A stretch of 64,000 nt of DNA, taken from assembly GCA_008921705.1 (NCBI GenBank), contig VFFE01009081.1, positions 16,565-80,564 on the forward strand, in the 5' to 3' direction. The first letter of the stretch is position 1; each line of letters starts with the position of its first letter. A program made the position numbers and the translations under genes. Below the pieces are notes generated by a model. The model was not told the origin of the DNA. It was given only the letters and a program-made list of their open reading frames with translations, and ran no database searches. This DNA is from Burhinus oedicnemus. Lineage: Eukaryota > Chordata > Aves > Charadriiformes > Burhinidae. Positions 47,626 to 59,275 of this stretch are shown piece by piece.

Positions 47626-47840
47626 ATTAGGAAAAAATTTTTCACTGAAAGAGTTATCAAACATTGGAAGAGGCTGCCCAGGGAGGTGGTGGAGTCACCA
47701 TTCTTGGATGTGTTTAAAAGTCGTGTAGATGTGGTGCTTAGAGACATGGATTAGTGGCAGACCTGGTAGAGTAGGGTCAAAGGTTGGACTAGATGATCGT
47801 AAAGGTCTTTTCCAACCTAAATGATTCTATGATTCTATGA
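47626..47840 (+). mobile_element. CR1 LINE, 3' terminal fragment
   Basis: Starts in the ATTAGGAAAAAATTTTTCAC block at the ORF2/3' UTR junction. It passes AGGCTGCCCAGGGAGGTGGT and ends with TTTTCCAACCTAAATGATTC and a tandem TATGATTCTATGA at 47840. The tail keeps two full ATTCTATG units, which are usually lost with age. Confidence 0.93.
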
Positions 47841-48594
47841 TGCGCCCCAAAACGTTGCATAGAGTTTGAGAGCAGAAGGTAGAATGGTGGACCTCGACAG
47901 AAGCGGCCGAATCCCCAGCTGCTGTGAACCGGAGTAACTCTGTCCCAGTCAGAGACCTAGCCTGACTCACCCCGAGTACAGCTGGACCTTAAATATGAAA
48001 GATTACTGCCCCGCGCGGCAGCCAACTTGTCTTTCTCTGCATTTGGTAAAATACAGACCTCCTTTTTGACGTGACAGCTGTTATCTTCAGGTAGCACCAG
48101 GGGCTAAAACCCACCAAAAAAATCGAAATGTTTTGCAGCTAAAAGGTTCATTCTGTTCTTTAGAAAGGGCTCATAGAATTCCCATTGCTGTCAGCTGGAG
48201 TTATGTATAAAGGATGCACAGGGAAGAAATTCTAAAGCTTAAAAAAACCCCCCACCATTTTTAACATGAAAATGAATATAAAGTTGTTGATGTCTTTTAA
48301 TTCTTAAGTAACAAATATCGGACCTATTCAGTTACAAAAATAATTTTTGTTCTTTCCAATGTTCCTCTAGGAACAATGTGAGTTTCTTTAAATATTTATA
48401 TTTAAGTATGTAAATATAAATACATAATTTACAAGTGTGTAAATATAAGCGCAGACATTTATAAATATAAACATAGACACATAATGATGTAAACATCCAA
48501 ACCATACATAAATATATAAAATACAAGCAGAGAAATATAAATATGTAACCATGCAAAGTTAAAGGTAAGCCTTTTGCTTTTGTAGCGTGCTTTC
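47841..48594. other. Non-coding DNA, AT-rich towards the right
   Basis: No gene recognised. Positions 48390-48560 are a degenerate A/T-rich simple repeat made of AAATATAAA- and ACATA-type words, lying directly before the CpG-dense patch at 48595. Confidence 0.5.
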
Positions 48595-49345
48595 TTTTCG
48601 GATACTTGCCGAGTTTGCGGCACTGCGCTGCGCGGGTTTCTCTTGGCTCCACGGTGCGGCGGGAGGAGGTGATGGGCGCGTAGGGCAGCTCCGCCATTCC
48701 GCTCGCCCTGAGAAGCCGGCGGCCGGATGTGGGAGGAGAGGGCAGAGGAGTCCATGGTCTGGGTGGGAGAGCGGCAGAATTAGCCGTGCAAAGCTACGTT
48801 CCTCCTCTGCCCCGGTGCATTTGGGTTTAGACCTCTCCCGAAGTACTCCTCGCAGCATTCCAAGCTGCTGCGCCGAGCCACCGCGGCCTGGATTATACAG
48901 GCGACATGTAGTCAGTGGTGAGGGGCTCTGTCCTTCCACAAGGATGTAATTTTGCAGAGCGAGTGCCGTTGCCTGTCTGGGAAGTGTGTGAGACACAGGC
49001 GTGCGTGCGAGACACAGGCGAGCGTGCAAGACAGGCCTGCGTAGCCGCTCTCTTGGTGGCCGGTTGTGCCCACTCCGACGGCGGAGATGGGCCCGCCTTC
49101 AGGCAGTCGCGCTGGCCGTGTGAGGGGAAAGTACCCTTTATTCTGTGTCCTCATGAGGCAAAATGTCTCCGCTGGGCCATTTATGCCTTATTGCCAAACT
49201 TCTGATGGAGCGAACTTCCGGCCTCCGTCTCCAGTCCCTGCGGCGGGTGGCGTGGGGGGCTCTGACCGGCGGGTTTTGGTGGGAAGGGGATGTGGCAAAG
49301 CCGGCCGGAACCGGTTTGGACTGGCCGCGGGTGGCCCCTCACAGC
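48595..49345. promoter_or_regulatory. Second CpG-dense patch
   Basis: A sharp change from the AT-rich repeat at 48390-48560 to CpG-dense DNA. I count about 16 CpG within the 120 bp after 48601, and further CpG-dense parts at 49060-49110 and 49200-49340. It could be an alternative or enhancer-type CpG island inside the probable first intron, or a GC-rich insertion. The overlapping open frames on both strands are composition-driven. No splice donor of good quality near a start codon was found. Confidence 0.4.
48990..49041 (+). repeat. 19-bp tandem repeat, about 2.7 units
   Basis: GAGACACAGGCGTGCGTGC (48990-49008) is followed by GAGACACAGGCGAGCGTGC (49009-49027) and a partial, diverged third unit starting AAGACAGGCCTGCG. 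Confidence 0.9.
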
Positions 49346-49875
49346 CTCTGAGGAGGTGCTGAGCCCTCCCTGCCCGGTGCCGGGTCAAAATGCCGGGCCC
49401 TAGAGCCGTAAGGTCACCTCAGCTTTCCTCTGCAAAGGCGCTCAGCTCTGTTGTTGAAGAGAACAGCTTGGAGGGATGGTCTGTAAGGACTTAAATGTCA
49501 GACTTGAAGGGAAAAGAATGCAAAATCTAGTACTCCTGTCAGCATTCTTGAAGCAGTTTGTTGTGTTGTGGTGGAGCCGTCATAACTTTTTTTCAGTTCT
49601 TTTTTCAGTTCACTTTTTAGAGTTTATTTTTTGTAAGCCAGCTAATCTGATGATCCAGAGCTCCTCCTGGTAGCACAAGAAGAGATCTCTGTGAAAGAAA
49701 AATATATTACTTGGAATTTTATTGAAATCCAGATCATTGGGAGAGTGAATTCGGGCTTCTTTTTACTCTCTGTAAGGAGAGCTGGTTAATCCTGGAGAGT
49801 TAATTAGGAGCTGGTTTTGAGGGTCCACACAGTCGAGCATCCCCTTGCTCCCTGGGCATCCCACTCTCTGCGCTT

Positions 49876-50414
49876 AGTGGAAAAGGACCTGGGGGTGTTG
49901 GTGGACAGCTGGCTGAACACGAGCCAGCAGTGTGCCCAGGTGGCCAAGAAGGCCAATGGCATCCTGGCTTGTATCAGGAATAATGTTGCCAGCAGGACTA
50001 GGGAGGTGATTGTCCCCCTGTACTCGACACTGGTGAGGCCCCACCTCGAATCCTGTGTTTAGTTTTGGGCCCCTCACTCCAAGACAGACATTGAGGTGCT
50101 GGAGCGTGTCCAGAGAAGGGCAACGGAGCTGGTGAGGGGTCTGGAGCACAAGTCTTGTGAGGAGCGGCTGAGGGACCTGGGGTTGTTCAGCCTGGAGAAA
50201 AGGAGGCTGAGGGGAGACCTTATTGCTCTCTACAACTGCCTGAGGTAAACCTGGAGGTATTTAATAATAAATACCCTGGAACTATTTAAAAGATGTGTAG
50301 ACATGGCTCCTAGGGATGTGGTTCAGTGGTGGACTTGGCAGTGCTAGGTTAACAGTTGGACTCAATGATCTTAAAGGTCTTTTCCAACCTAAACAATTCT
50401 ATGATTCTTTGATT
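49876..50414 (+). mobile_element. CR1 LINE, 3' fragment with internal deletion
   Basis: Reads from GTGGAAAAGGACCTGGGGGT through the ORF2 C-terminal region, with [20 protein letters not shown] and [10 protein letters not shown], then a TAG. It continues past [14 protein letters not shown] sequence to ACAACTGCCTGAGG at about 50246. There it breaks: the normal junction with the 3' UTR is missing and a short duplicated GAGGTATTTAATAATAAATA piece leads into the 3' UTR. It ends at TTCTATGATTCTTTGATT near 50414. Confidence 0.93.
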
Positions 50415-53400
50415 TGCTGGTAACCGTGGTCGCGTGGCTCCAGCCCTCTGTGGGCAACGCACGAGTAATCTTGGCTAAGGAAATCAACCAAACCAGCCTG
50501 TTTCCAAATGCCGTTTACCATACAAAATATGAGTAAATGTGTATCAAGTTAATTAGTGGTACGATTCTGGTAGGAAGAGTGGAATTTGACCGTGGGTGAA
50601 CCCGGCAGTGGGCTCACATCAGTATATCCCTGATGTCAGCTAAAGGCAAAGGCGTAGGGATCAAACCCCATTTTTTTGTCCCTTGAGCAGTTGTCTATAG
50701 TCAGAGGGTCCCACGGCCCGGGAGTAGCGAGGCTGTGAGCAGTGCCGGCGAGGATGCACACCTCTGTAGGAGCCGCCCCGGTGTGCAAAGAACGGCCTGA
50801 GCGAGCCGGGAAGCCATCTGTGCGTGCCGTGAGCGGGGCACGCCGGGAGCCAGCTTCTCCGGGAGCCTCAGCTGCCCGCTGTCATGTGGCGCCTGCGGCA
50901 GAGCCAAAAAATGATGCACGTCTCCAGACGCTCAACCAGATGCTTTGGCCATGAGGTTGCGTTTCCTCTCCTGATCTGATTTAAGCTATTCAGGTGTGTT
51001 TTGCTTCAACAAATAACCTCTTAATAAAAAAAGAATTGCTATTTTGTCATCGTGCCAGAGATGAAAAGGGCCAGAGGATAATTATATAAATGAAAAAAAA
51101 AAAAAAAAAAAAAAAAAGAAAAAAAGAAAAAGTAAGGCCGTCTGTGTGATGATGAAGCTCAGTAGCTTAGTCTTCTAAAAATTAAGGTAATTCTGATAAA
51201 AATGGAAGTATGGACAGATTTTTAGTCTCTTCATAGCAAAAGTTTAATTTGACAGCTGTGTACTACAAATTACCTACGTTTTCCTGATCAGCGATCATCC
51301 GACACGATTGTGTCAGCTATAAGGGAGCCCACCCAAGCCTTCTGGGTGACCTGGCTGGTGTTTGGAAGGTTGGAGGTGGGAAGCTGGTGGAAGGGTCTGT
51401 TGTAGAAGTCCTCCTCAGCAATGCGGGACTGCTGACGAGAGGCAGTGCTGGAGCAGCAGTGTAGCAGTAGCTTTTACCATCCTTTTCCTCTTCTGGTCTG
51501 ACCAAGTTTGTGAGGGAAGCGTGCGGTCAGGTACGCGCACATCCGCGATCCACTAAACACTGGAATCCCAGCACATGCGTTCACCTAGTGCGCATAAACA
51601 CCACTCTGCTCTGTTGCTGGACGCTTGTGGCGTTGCTGCATTTACTCTTGAGTGAAGGCAGTTAGGGGCACGGGCGTTTCTGGTGAAGAAAATACTGGAA
51701 TCGGAATCTAATGGGCAAAACTGGAAGAATAAATCCGTCCTTGGGTCGCTTCCAGCGCAGATACCCGTGGGGCTGATTGGAATGTGTGAATATGACTGCC
51801 TGAATGTGTCTGCTTGTATGTCTGTGTTTTTCTTCTAAATTGCTGTTATAGTTTGAGGAGAGGGAGAGCATCTGGCGCATGGGAAGGACATTGCTATGTG
51901 GAGCTGCAGTGCCGTAGGCTGTGCGTTAAGTCCCTCGCTGTGGGAGTCCACAGATTGTCCCTCCCTGGGTTTGGGCGCTCTGAGCTGCAGCCCCACGTTG
52001 GCATCTCGCTACCAGAGAGCACTAAGGGGCTGGCCCTGGAATAAAAGCCCAAACGAATTCCAGAGCTTGTCACTGGGAAGTCACAAGTGGGCTCAGAAAT
52101 AGCTTCTTCAGAGGAAAGCACAGTTTATTCATTGTTCTTCTGGGCGCTAGTATGTGAGATTTAGGGTTAAAATGGGAGTCCAGTGGTTTCACGCACCTAA
52201 AGCGTGGTCGGGGTGTAACTCCCGTTCAGGCAAATTACCCTCGTTTTTGGAGTGCACAGAAAAAGGCAGGTCTTATTAAATATATTTTCCGTAGACGTTT
52301 TCTCTCTATGCTTTTTAAACCTAAGCTCTAAGTTTTAGCTATACACACAAGTGGTTTCATCAGGTTTCATTAGCACGTTGGAGGCCTTGGTGGCAGAAAC
52401 AGTGGAGCATTTTTAAACTTCAAGTGATGCATGGCCTATGTCAGCCTGAACATCTGTACGATGGGGAAAAAAACGTGTGCGCTTTGGAAATGGAAGCTAA
52501 TGAAATGAAACTCCCGAGTTGAAACATGAGCGATTCCAGCGAAAGCCACCTCCGTCTATGCGGTGATGAATGCCTCCCGGCAGGTCCAAGCGGAAAACGT
52601 GGCAGAACAGCAGCGTGTTGCTCGCTGCTGCTTCCCTGCAGGTTGAACACTCGCTGGGGAGCCGCTGAGCTGCTGCCTTGGGAGCAACGCTCGAATAATA
52701 AAAGAAGTCGAGCTGGTCGTAGCAGAGGTGCATGTTTCATGCTTTCTAGCAAGAAAGGAGGAGGGGGAAAAAAAAAAAAAAAAGGCCAGGAGAGCAGGAA
52801 AAAAAAGAGAGAAAAGAGGTAACTGTCTAGTAATGACCCAAGGTCTGTATTTTCCCCTTTCCTTCGCTTCAGTGAGATTTGGTAAGTTATGATTTTCTAC
52901 AGACAATTCTCCTTTGAAGGTTTTTCAATTAAGTTACTTAACGCAGAATAAGCCCCTGAGAGTATCTTGAGGTGAAGACGAAGAGAAATGTAACATGCCG
53001 ATATGCCAATGTAAAATAACTAAAATACTAATACTACAATGATTTGAGATTCTCTTAACATTATATATACTTATGCTTTTCTTTCTACTCACCCATATGT
53101 AAAAGAAACTAAAAAGCTAACTGGATGTAGAATAAAAAGGGTAATTGGGTCTCCTTCCCCCGTTCCTGCCCTTACCCAGTCCCAGGGGAATACAGGGTGC
53201 TGCAGGGGATGGCTGACCCAGTCAGGCAGGGATTTGCAAAGCAGTGAGCATGTTGAGTAGAGTTAATTCTTAAATTTCTAAGTTGAGCATGAAAGGTAAA
53301 ACATCCTCTTACTGCTGCGAAGACGGCAGTCTAAAACCTGAGAATTCCTTTGTGGCTCTTTCTCGTTAATGCAGTAAATACAGTAGTAGCAGAATTCCTG

Positions 53401-54329
53401 CTAGCAGGCTGCCAAGTGTTCCTCGGCAGTTTCCCAGTATATTTCCACGAGCTTCAGAGGAACTTACTTTATAGTCCCAAACCCATTTTGTCATCTGTTC
53501 CTTTCACTTTCTTATCTCTTGCTTTTACTTTTAAAACCTTTTTCTTTAAAAAAAAAAAAAGATACGCAGAGGATTCAGAAAGTGTGCTTCCTTGCAATAT
53601 GTACTCTTCACATACATTTACACCTTGTTGCAGCAACTAGAATCTTAATTTACGGTGCTTTCAAATTTAAGAAACAAGAAAATAACTGCCTGAATATGCT
53701 TTTAAATTTTTTAATATTCAGAAACACGCATCTGAAGGCAAATGCTGGGTAAGAGGTGTGGTAAAAGCTTGAACTGCATCCTGTCTTAAGGGCTATCTAA
53801 ATATGGCTAGAATCTAATATGATTCATTTTTCAAGTTACTGAAGTGATGTGGCATGAGTATTTCTGAGCCTGGAGTTGGCCGGTCTCCATTGCTGGCAGA
53901 TGTTCCTGTACTGTCTGGTCAGCTGTATGGCTGACACCATAGCTTACTGCACTTCATGGCCTCGATATTTACCGTTGCCCCACTAGCTCTGCCTTTTTAT
54001 TTTCTCCCTTGGGAACATCGTAACCAACCGACTGGTTTGTCACCTCTTGGCTCACGTAACTACAATCTTTTGAAACTCTGTCATTCTAAGCACCTCCTCC
54101 AGGTATCGTGTCTAGTTTTTCCTAATTTGGAAGTCATTATTTATGGCCTTAAAACACACATACGAATTCCCGATGTAGTGAATCAGTGATCTAGGAAAAG
54201 GCGGGTAGCTCGCCCAGTTAAGGGTTTAGACTTTTGTTCTTGCAACCTAGATGTTACCAATGCATTTGCTCAAGACTTCTCAGAGCAAAACTAGAGGGCT
54301 CTTTGAAGAAAATATATAAAATATAATGG
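50415..54329. other. Probable intron, no gene recognised
   Basis: AT-rich sequence with A25 at 51093-51117, followed by an A-rich G-interrupted tail, and an A16-like run near 52770-52784. No recognisable retrogene precedes the A25 run. Open frames are short and overlapping. Confidence 0.45.
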
Positions 54330-56260
54330 GCGAAGTGAAAATGTAATGTTGTCTGTTGTGTCGGTATCTTCTTTTTTAATCCCGAGTCTCTCAAACTTGT
54401 TTTGACTCTGCCTTGTTTTTCTTGGTTTATTTAGAACATTTGTTACATCTTTTGCTTTCCTGTATTCTCGCAAAATGCAGTGCTTATCGTGTTGTTCTGG
54501 CCTGCAGACTTTTTGTGGGAAGCACGTAGGGCATTCTGGGATTCTTCACTGTTGCCACATTGCTGGATGCTAAACCCAATTTCTAGAACCGAAAGTTGGA
54601 AGCCCCAGGGCAGGCAGACTGCCATCTCGTTATAGGAGCGTGAGGTTTTTCAGGTTAACTTTGGGGTACTTGCCAAGACCATATAAGCTTTGTTTAGGTG
54701 CCATTGACTCTTTAAAATAACCGGTTGTTGTTCCTTTTTTGTCCTCATCTTTTTGCATCATCATCATTTGTACAAAAGAAGATTTCATTTCCGTGTTATC
54801 TTCTTTTCAGGAACTACCCCTGTGATTTCCCCATGATTTTCAGAAATTATCCCTTTTCCGTGATTTCCTCCGTTTCTAACATTATTGATGAATGTTATGA
54901 CATCATGAAGGTGGCGAGATGGTTTTAAATGGTGTATTTGTCAATAATCGTGAAATGGTCTTTTTCTGACTTCTGTACGTTGTCTTTAATCACTGTGCAG
55001 ATTTGCAGCCACGACAAATTTTCCTTTCGTTCGAGCTGCTTTCCTCTCTCATGCCTTTTTTATACTCTTATTACCAGATGGTTTAGGTATCATCTATCAT
55101 CTGAAAAAATTGCTGATTAATGTTGCTTGGTGCATATTTCTCCAAGTTCTCTAATTTTCCAGAGTAAGAGCCCTTCCTAGAGATTTGGGCTAGGTTTTTT
55201 TCCCCCTCTTCATTTCTCCTCTCTCCCTTTAATACGGAGTGAATCATTAGTGGGTATAATCTCTTCCATCTCAGTTTTTCGCAGTAATTTTCTCTCATAT
55301 TAGACTTGTGCTTAACTGTTAATTTTTGGAGGAAGCTTTTTTCCTCCATTTTTGATTTCCCTCATGACCACTGAAGAAAAATACAATGTTCCACCTCACT
55401 TTTCCCCTTACTTGAGTCCCTTTCCCTCTTTCTTCAGTGTTTTACATGAATGATTCCCAACTCTCCTAGAGCCAGTTTTTGCTGCTACCGTCTTCATCTT
55501 TCTGCAAGTTGACGGGAAGCGAAATGGAAGAAAGCAAGGTCCTGACTCTGCTCACTCGTTTCCTGGCAGAAAAGACACTTACGTGTGTACACAGACCTGG
55601 GCTGCGGTATTTTCTGCAGGAAGTTTATTTCTTCCTCCCACGAGCAAAGGCGCTGGAATAGCTCGTGAGCTGTGGAGTTAGTCTCCATAATGCGTTGCTC
55701 TAGGGACAATGGAAAAAGTTGCCTTCCCTTGCTCAAAGTAGATAACATTTCATGATGTAGCTTATCTCCTTGCTCTCCAGGCGCACTTGCCTGTCCTTAT
55801 TACTCTTGTATTATTTTCATGGTTGTCCCTTTGTCATTTTTAGCTTTCTTTTCTATCTTTCCTGTGCACTTCAGCTTTCTTTCACGAGGCCTTCTGTCTT
55901 TTCTTCTAGTCTTAGACATTTGGGAAGTATTTGCTCCGTTTTCCGCTTGGATTTAATATTCCCCTAATCAGCTGCTTTTGTCAGTAGCCATTTGTATGTA
56001 CTCCTTCTTCATTAAAAAAGAAAAATTCCTGACTCAGCACATGTATGTCTCATTTACCTTCTTTTGTTGTCTCCATGCAGTGTCATGAAGGAACCTCCTA
56101 GATACAGTTTTATAACCTATTTAAACAAATCCTTTAAAATTTTTCTCTCCTTGCCGTAGCACTAATTTCTGGGTTTTTTTGTGGGTTTGGGATTTTTTTT
56201 GTTTTTTGATTTTGGTTTTGGTTTTTTTTTTTTTCAGTTGTAATCTTTGAGGACCTAAGT
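54330..56260 (+). other. Pyrimidine-skewed stretch
   Basis: For about 1.9 kb the plus strand is markedly rich in T and C, with many TTTTCTTTC-, CTCTCCC- and CTTTT-type words. It is clear in 54720-54870, 55140-55510 and 55770-55980, and ends in T- and GT-rich runs at 56170-56236. No coding frame was recognised on either strand. Strand asymmetry of this kind can come from transcription, from an old repeat, or from retroviral internal sequence on the minus strand. Confidence 0.4.
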
Positions 56261-59234
56261 CTTCAAATGTTTATTATTAGGTAGTATTAGCTAAAGGCTG
56301 TTCCTCCTAGGAACGCCTCGCAGAGGATGTTTGCAGCACTGGACTCCGATGACATCCTGTAGCACGTTTCTCGCTCTCTTTATGAGCAGACCTTAGTACC
56401 TGAACAAAATTGTCTTGATTTCAGTAGAACTCGCATATATCGCGTAAACGAGGTAATAGATTGTAGCTAAGCGCACCGTTAGGAAAAGATGAGTAGTGAA
56501 ATCACAGCTGAAGAGCCAGGCAGGACATCAAATAAGGGCAAACGTGCCCATGCCGTTCCTTGGATGGGGCTGTGGCTGCTCGCTGTCGGGCACGTCTGCA
56601 GCCAAGCAAGTGGGGGGCAACGACCTGGGGAAGGAACGTGCAGGGAGAGGAGAATCCCGGTCTCCAAAAGCCAGAGTGTTTTCCAACAAGCTCTCAGGAA
56701 AGCTTTATTTCTCTTGGCTTGTACAAACGGTACAAGTAAATAATTTCCTACCGTGACTTCTTACAGTCTTACCCTTTCTTGTCCTATTATTTTTCTGAAG
56801 AATTTTGATGGCAGTGTGTCTTTCCTGTGGTGTGTGGTGGTTGGTTTGCCAGTAAGCTGTTAATGGCAGGGAGAAGTAGAAACCGGGGTGGATATACTGG
56901 CATTTAAATCTCCCTTATTATAGACACATGATGTTTGCAGTAATACCACGTAAGATCATGCTTCCCTGGTATACATTCCTAAACCCTAATAATAAGAAGC
57001 CCCGTCAGGACTTCCTGAGCCAGGCATTATGTCTTGGTATTACTTGGTCTTGGTTGGCTTTTTTCCCCTCCCATGTGTCTGAATGCTTTTTAAAATTCAT
57101 TTATAACTTTGGCTTGTACACGATTCTGTTGCAAGGAGTTAAAGAAAAATTACGCATCTCGATTTCTTTTCTGTGTTGCCCTCATGCACAGGATAAAATC
57201 AGTGTTATCTTTGTGGAGTTTTTGAACGCTTGAAGTTAGCTATACTGAGAAATAGATCTTTGAACGAGATACTAAATTATAGAAATTATATGACACTGAC
57301 TAATGTTTATTATTAAAGATGTGACCATCTTTAACCATTAGATTTTATTATTAGCTATATATTCAGCTTTCTTACAGTTCTCAAAGCAATGCATCCAAAT
57401 ATTTTATTTTTTTTTCTAGTATATCCAAAGCTTGTGGTTAAAATGGAATTCAGTGTCTTATGGGGCTATCTACTGCATATTGCAGCAGCATCCTCTGACA
57501 GTAAATACTGTGCCAAGGAACCACCTAACACGGAAATCCTTTTTTAAAATTCCTTTTCGAAGAGACGCCACAATATAATGAGAATGTTCAAGAGCACAAT
57601 TGCATTTACGCTCACTAAAATTGTTTGCCTAAGTGAAAGGAAAGCTATTTTAAGTCTTTACAGCGCACGTAAATAATGCCGGTCGCATTAGCAGAGATCC
57701 CTGATTTTCCTGGGGGACTGAGGCCGGATTCCAGGGAGCAGTGCTCTCTGCTGCGCCCTGACTGCCGCGTACAGATGTGCTGTATTTGTGGGCAAATACA
57801 GAGGTGCGATGCACCCCCCGGCTGTCCAGAGGGAGTCTCTGACATGACTTGAGTATGTATGTGCGCTTTTCCCAGTTTTTAGCAGCTTTGTAGTTATTGA
57901 ACAGACACCAAGGGACATATTTTCAAACTCGGCTTTAACCTCTATCTATAAAAAAAACCCACATTTACCTCTACTGAAAGACATTTTTATGTGCAAGCTG
58001 AGTAATTAAGAATTTAATCACCCTTTCTTAAGTGAAAATAATGTTTTCTGCAGAGAAAAAGCAGCAAAGTTTAGAGGCCTCATTCTAGAGCGCTATTTGC
58101 AAGCTCGATGTAGAGTCCGAAATGACTTGTTTGCCTTAAAAATACCTGGATGGTAAATCCCTTGAAAATAGGTTTTGCCAGGTATCCAGAAGAGAAGGAG
58201 CCACGTCAGAGCAAGTCAATGAACTGCAGAAATGACCTTGTTTTATCCACTAGCGTACAGATCTGTCTAGCATTCGACAAGCATGTCCCAGCTAATCCAT
58301 TTCTGTGGAACAGATGCGCTGTTTTTAGGCTCTCAAAATTATAATTGCATTATTTCAATTGCTGGAAATATCACTGATACGAAGTCCCTATTTTCTGATC
58401 TTTTTAGTGGAAGACACTCACAGGTTTGGGGTGAATGGGAGCGATAGACAATGGACTTATCTCTTTACTGGAGGCTTGTGAGCAGCTTAGTTTCTTGATA
58501 GCTCATGGCAATATTTATCGGCTGCATATATAGATGACATTGGTTTGTGTTGACTCATTGTTCATTGCTTCCAAGCAACAGCATGTGGCGCTTTCAAAGG
58601 TGTTGAAAGTTTTGCCTAGAAAGTGGCAGCGTTGTTTTGTTTATAGGATTGTACACAAAACTTACACTGATCTGATACTTGTAAAAGATCAGTCTAACTA
58701 AAAGCAACTTCCTTTAGTTATTTCAGAAATATGGCCAGTGGATAAAGCCAGATGTACTAACCTATGAATGGGAAGGTTCCCATTTTCAGTTGTCGCTCGT
58801 GTTCCCTGCAGAGATTCTATGGCAAGCTAAGGCACAGAGAGAAGCTTCATTTTCATCTAAAACACATTTCAACCCTGGGTTATATAGTCTCCGCTTTTTT
58901 GTGCTGTTGGCAGTGTCCCCTGTCCATAAATATGGACAATTCACCCAACTGGTGGTGGTATGCTTAGCTGCCCTTAAAGACAGCGACTCCTGCGTTTAAG
59001 GAAACCTTTATTCCTTTTTGTCACCACAAGGCTAATATTGAAAGCCAGCTGAAAAAAAATTGAATGTGTACCGCTAAGGGAGAAGTGTGCGCTGGAGGAT
59101 TTTCCTATTGAAAAGAAAGGCGGCAAGAGTCGGCTGAGCTAGCCGTAAAGCTGATTTACAGTGTCGTGGATGACAAAACATAGCCCAGAATTATGCATAT
59201 ATCATTCATGTTGCGTTCATTTATTTTTTTTCAG
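56261..59234. other. Probable intron, nothing recognised
   Basis: AT-rich DNA without recognised repeats. It includes a short perfect inverted repeat at 57313-57334 (TTAAAGATG, TGAC loop, CATCTTTAA). Open frames are short with no domain features. Confidence 0.45.
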
Positions 59235-59275
59235 AACTGCCTTCCATGACTTCAGAAGATGATGGATGTTGCCAG
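59235..59275 (+). CDS. Candidate 41-nt exon of the unidentified gene
   Basis: A strong pyrimidine tract (TTTATTTTTTTTCAG) ends at 59234 and a CAG|GTGCTT donor follows 59275. In the phase left by the candidate exon 1 (one base), the exon reads QLPSMTSEDDGCCQ with no stop. It returns the frame to phase 0, exactly what the candidate exon at 63258 needs. It also contains an ATG (59245) in the same frame that could be the true start if exon 1 is untranslated. The donor is only moderately good and 41 nt is small, so chance is a real alternative. The acidic MTSEDDG run and the double cysteine before a membrane span would suit a cytoplasmic N-terminus with possible palmitoylation. I do not recognise the family. 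Confidence 0.25.

Noticed and set aside
51093..51117. A25 run as the tail of a processed pseudogene
   Set aside because: The sequence before it shows no recognisable coding content, and no flanking target duplication was found.
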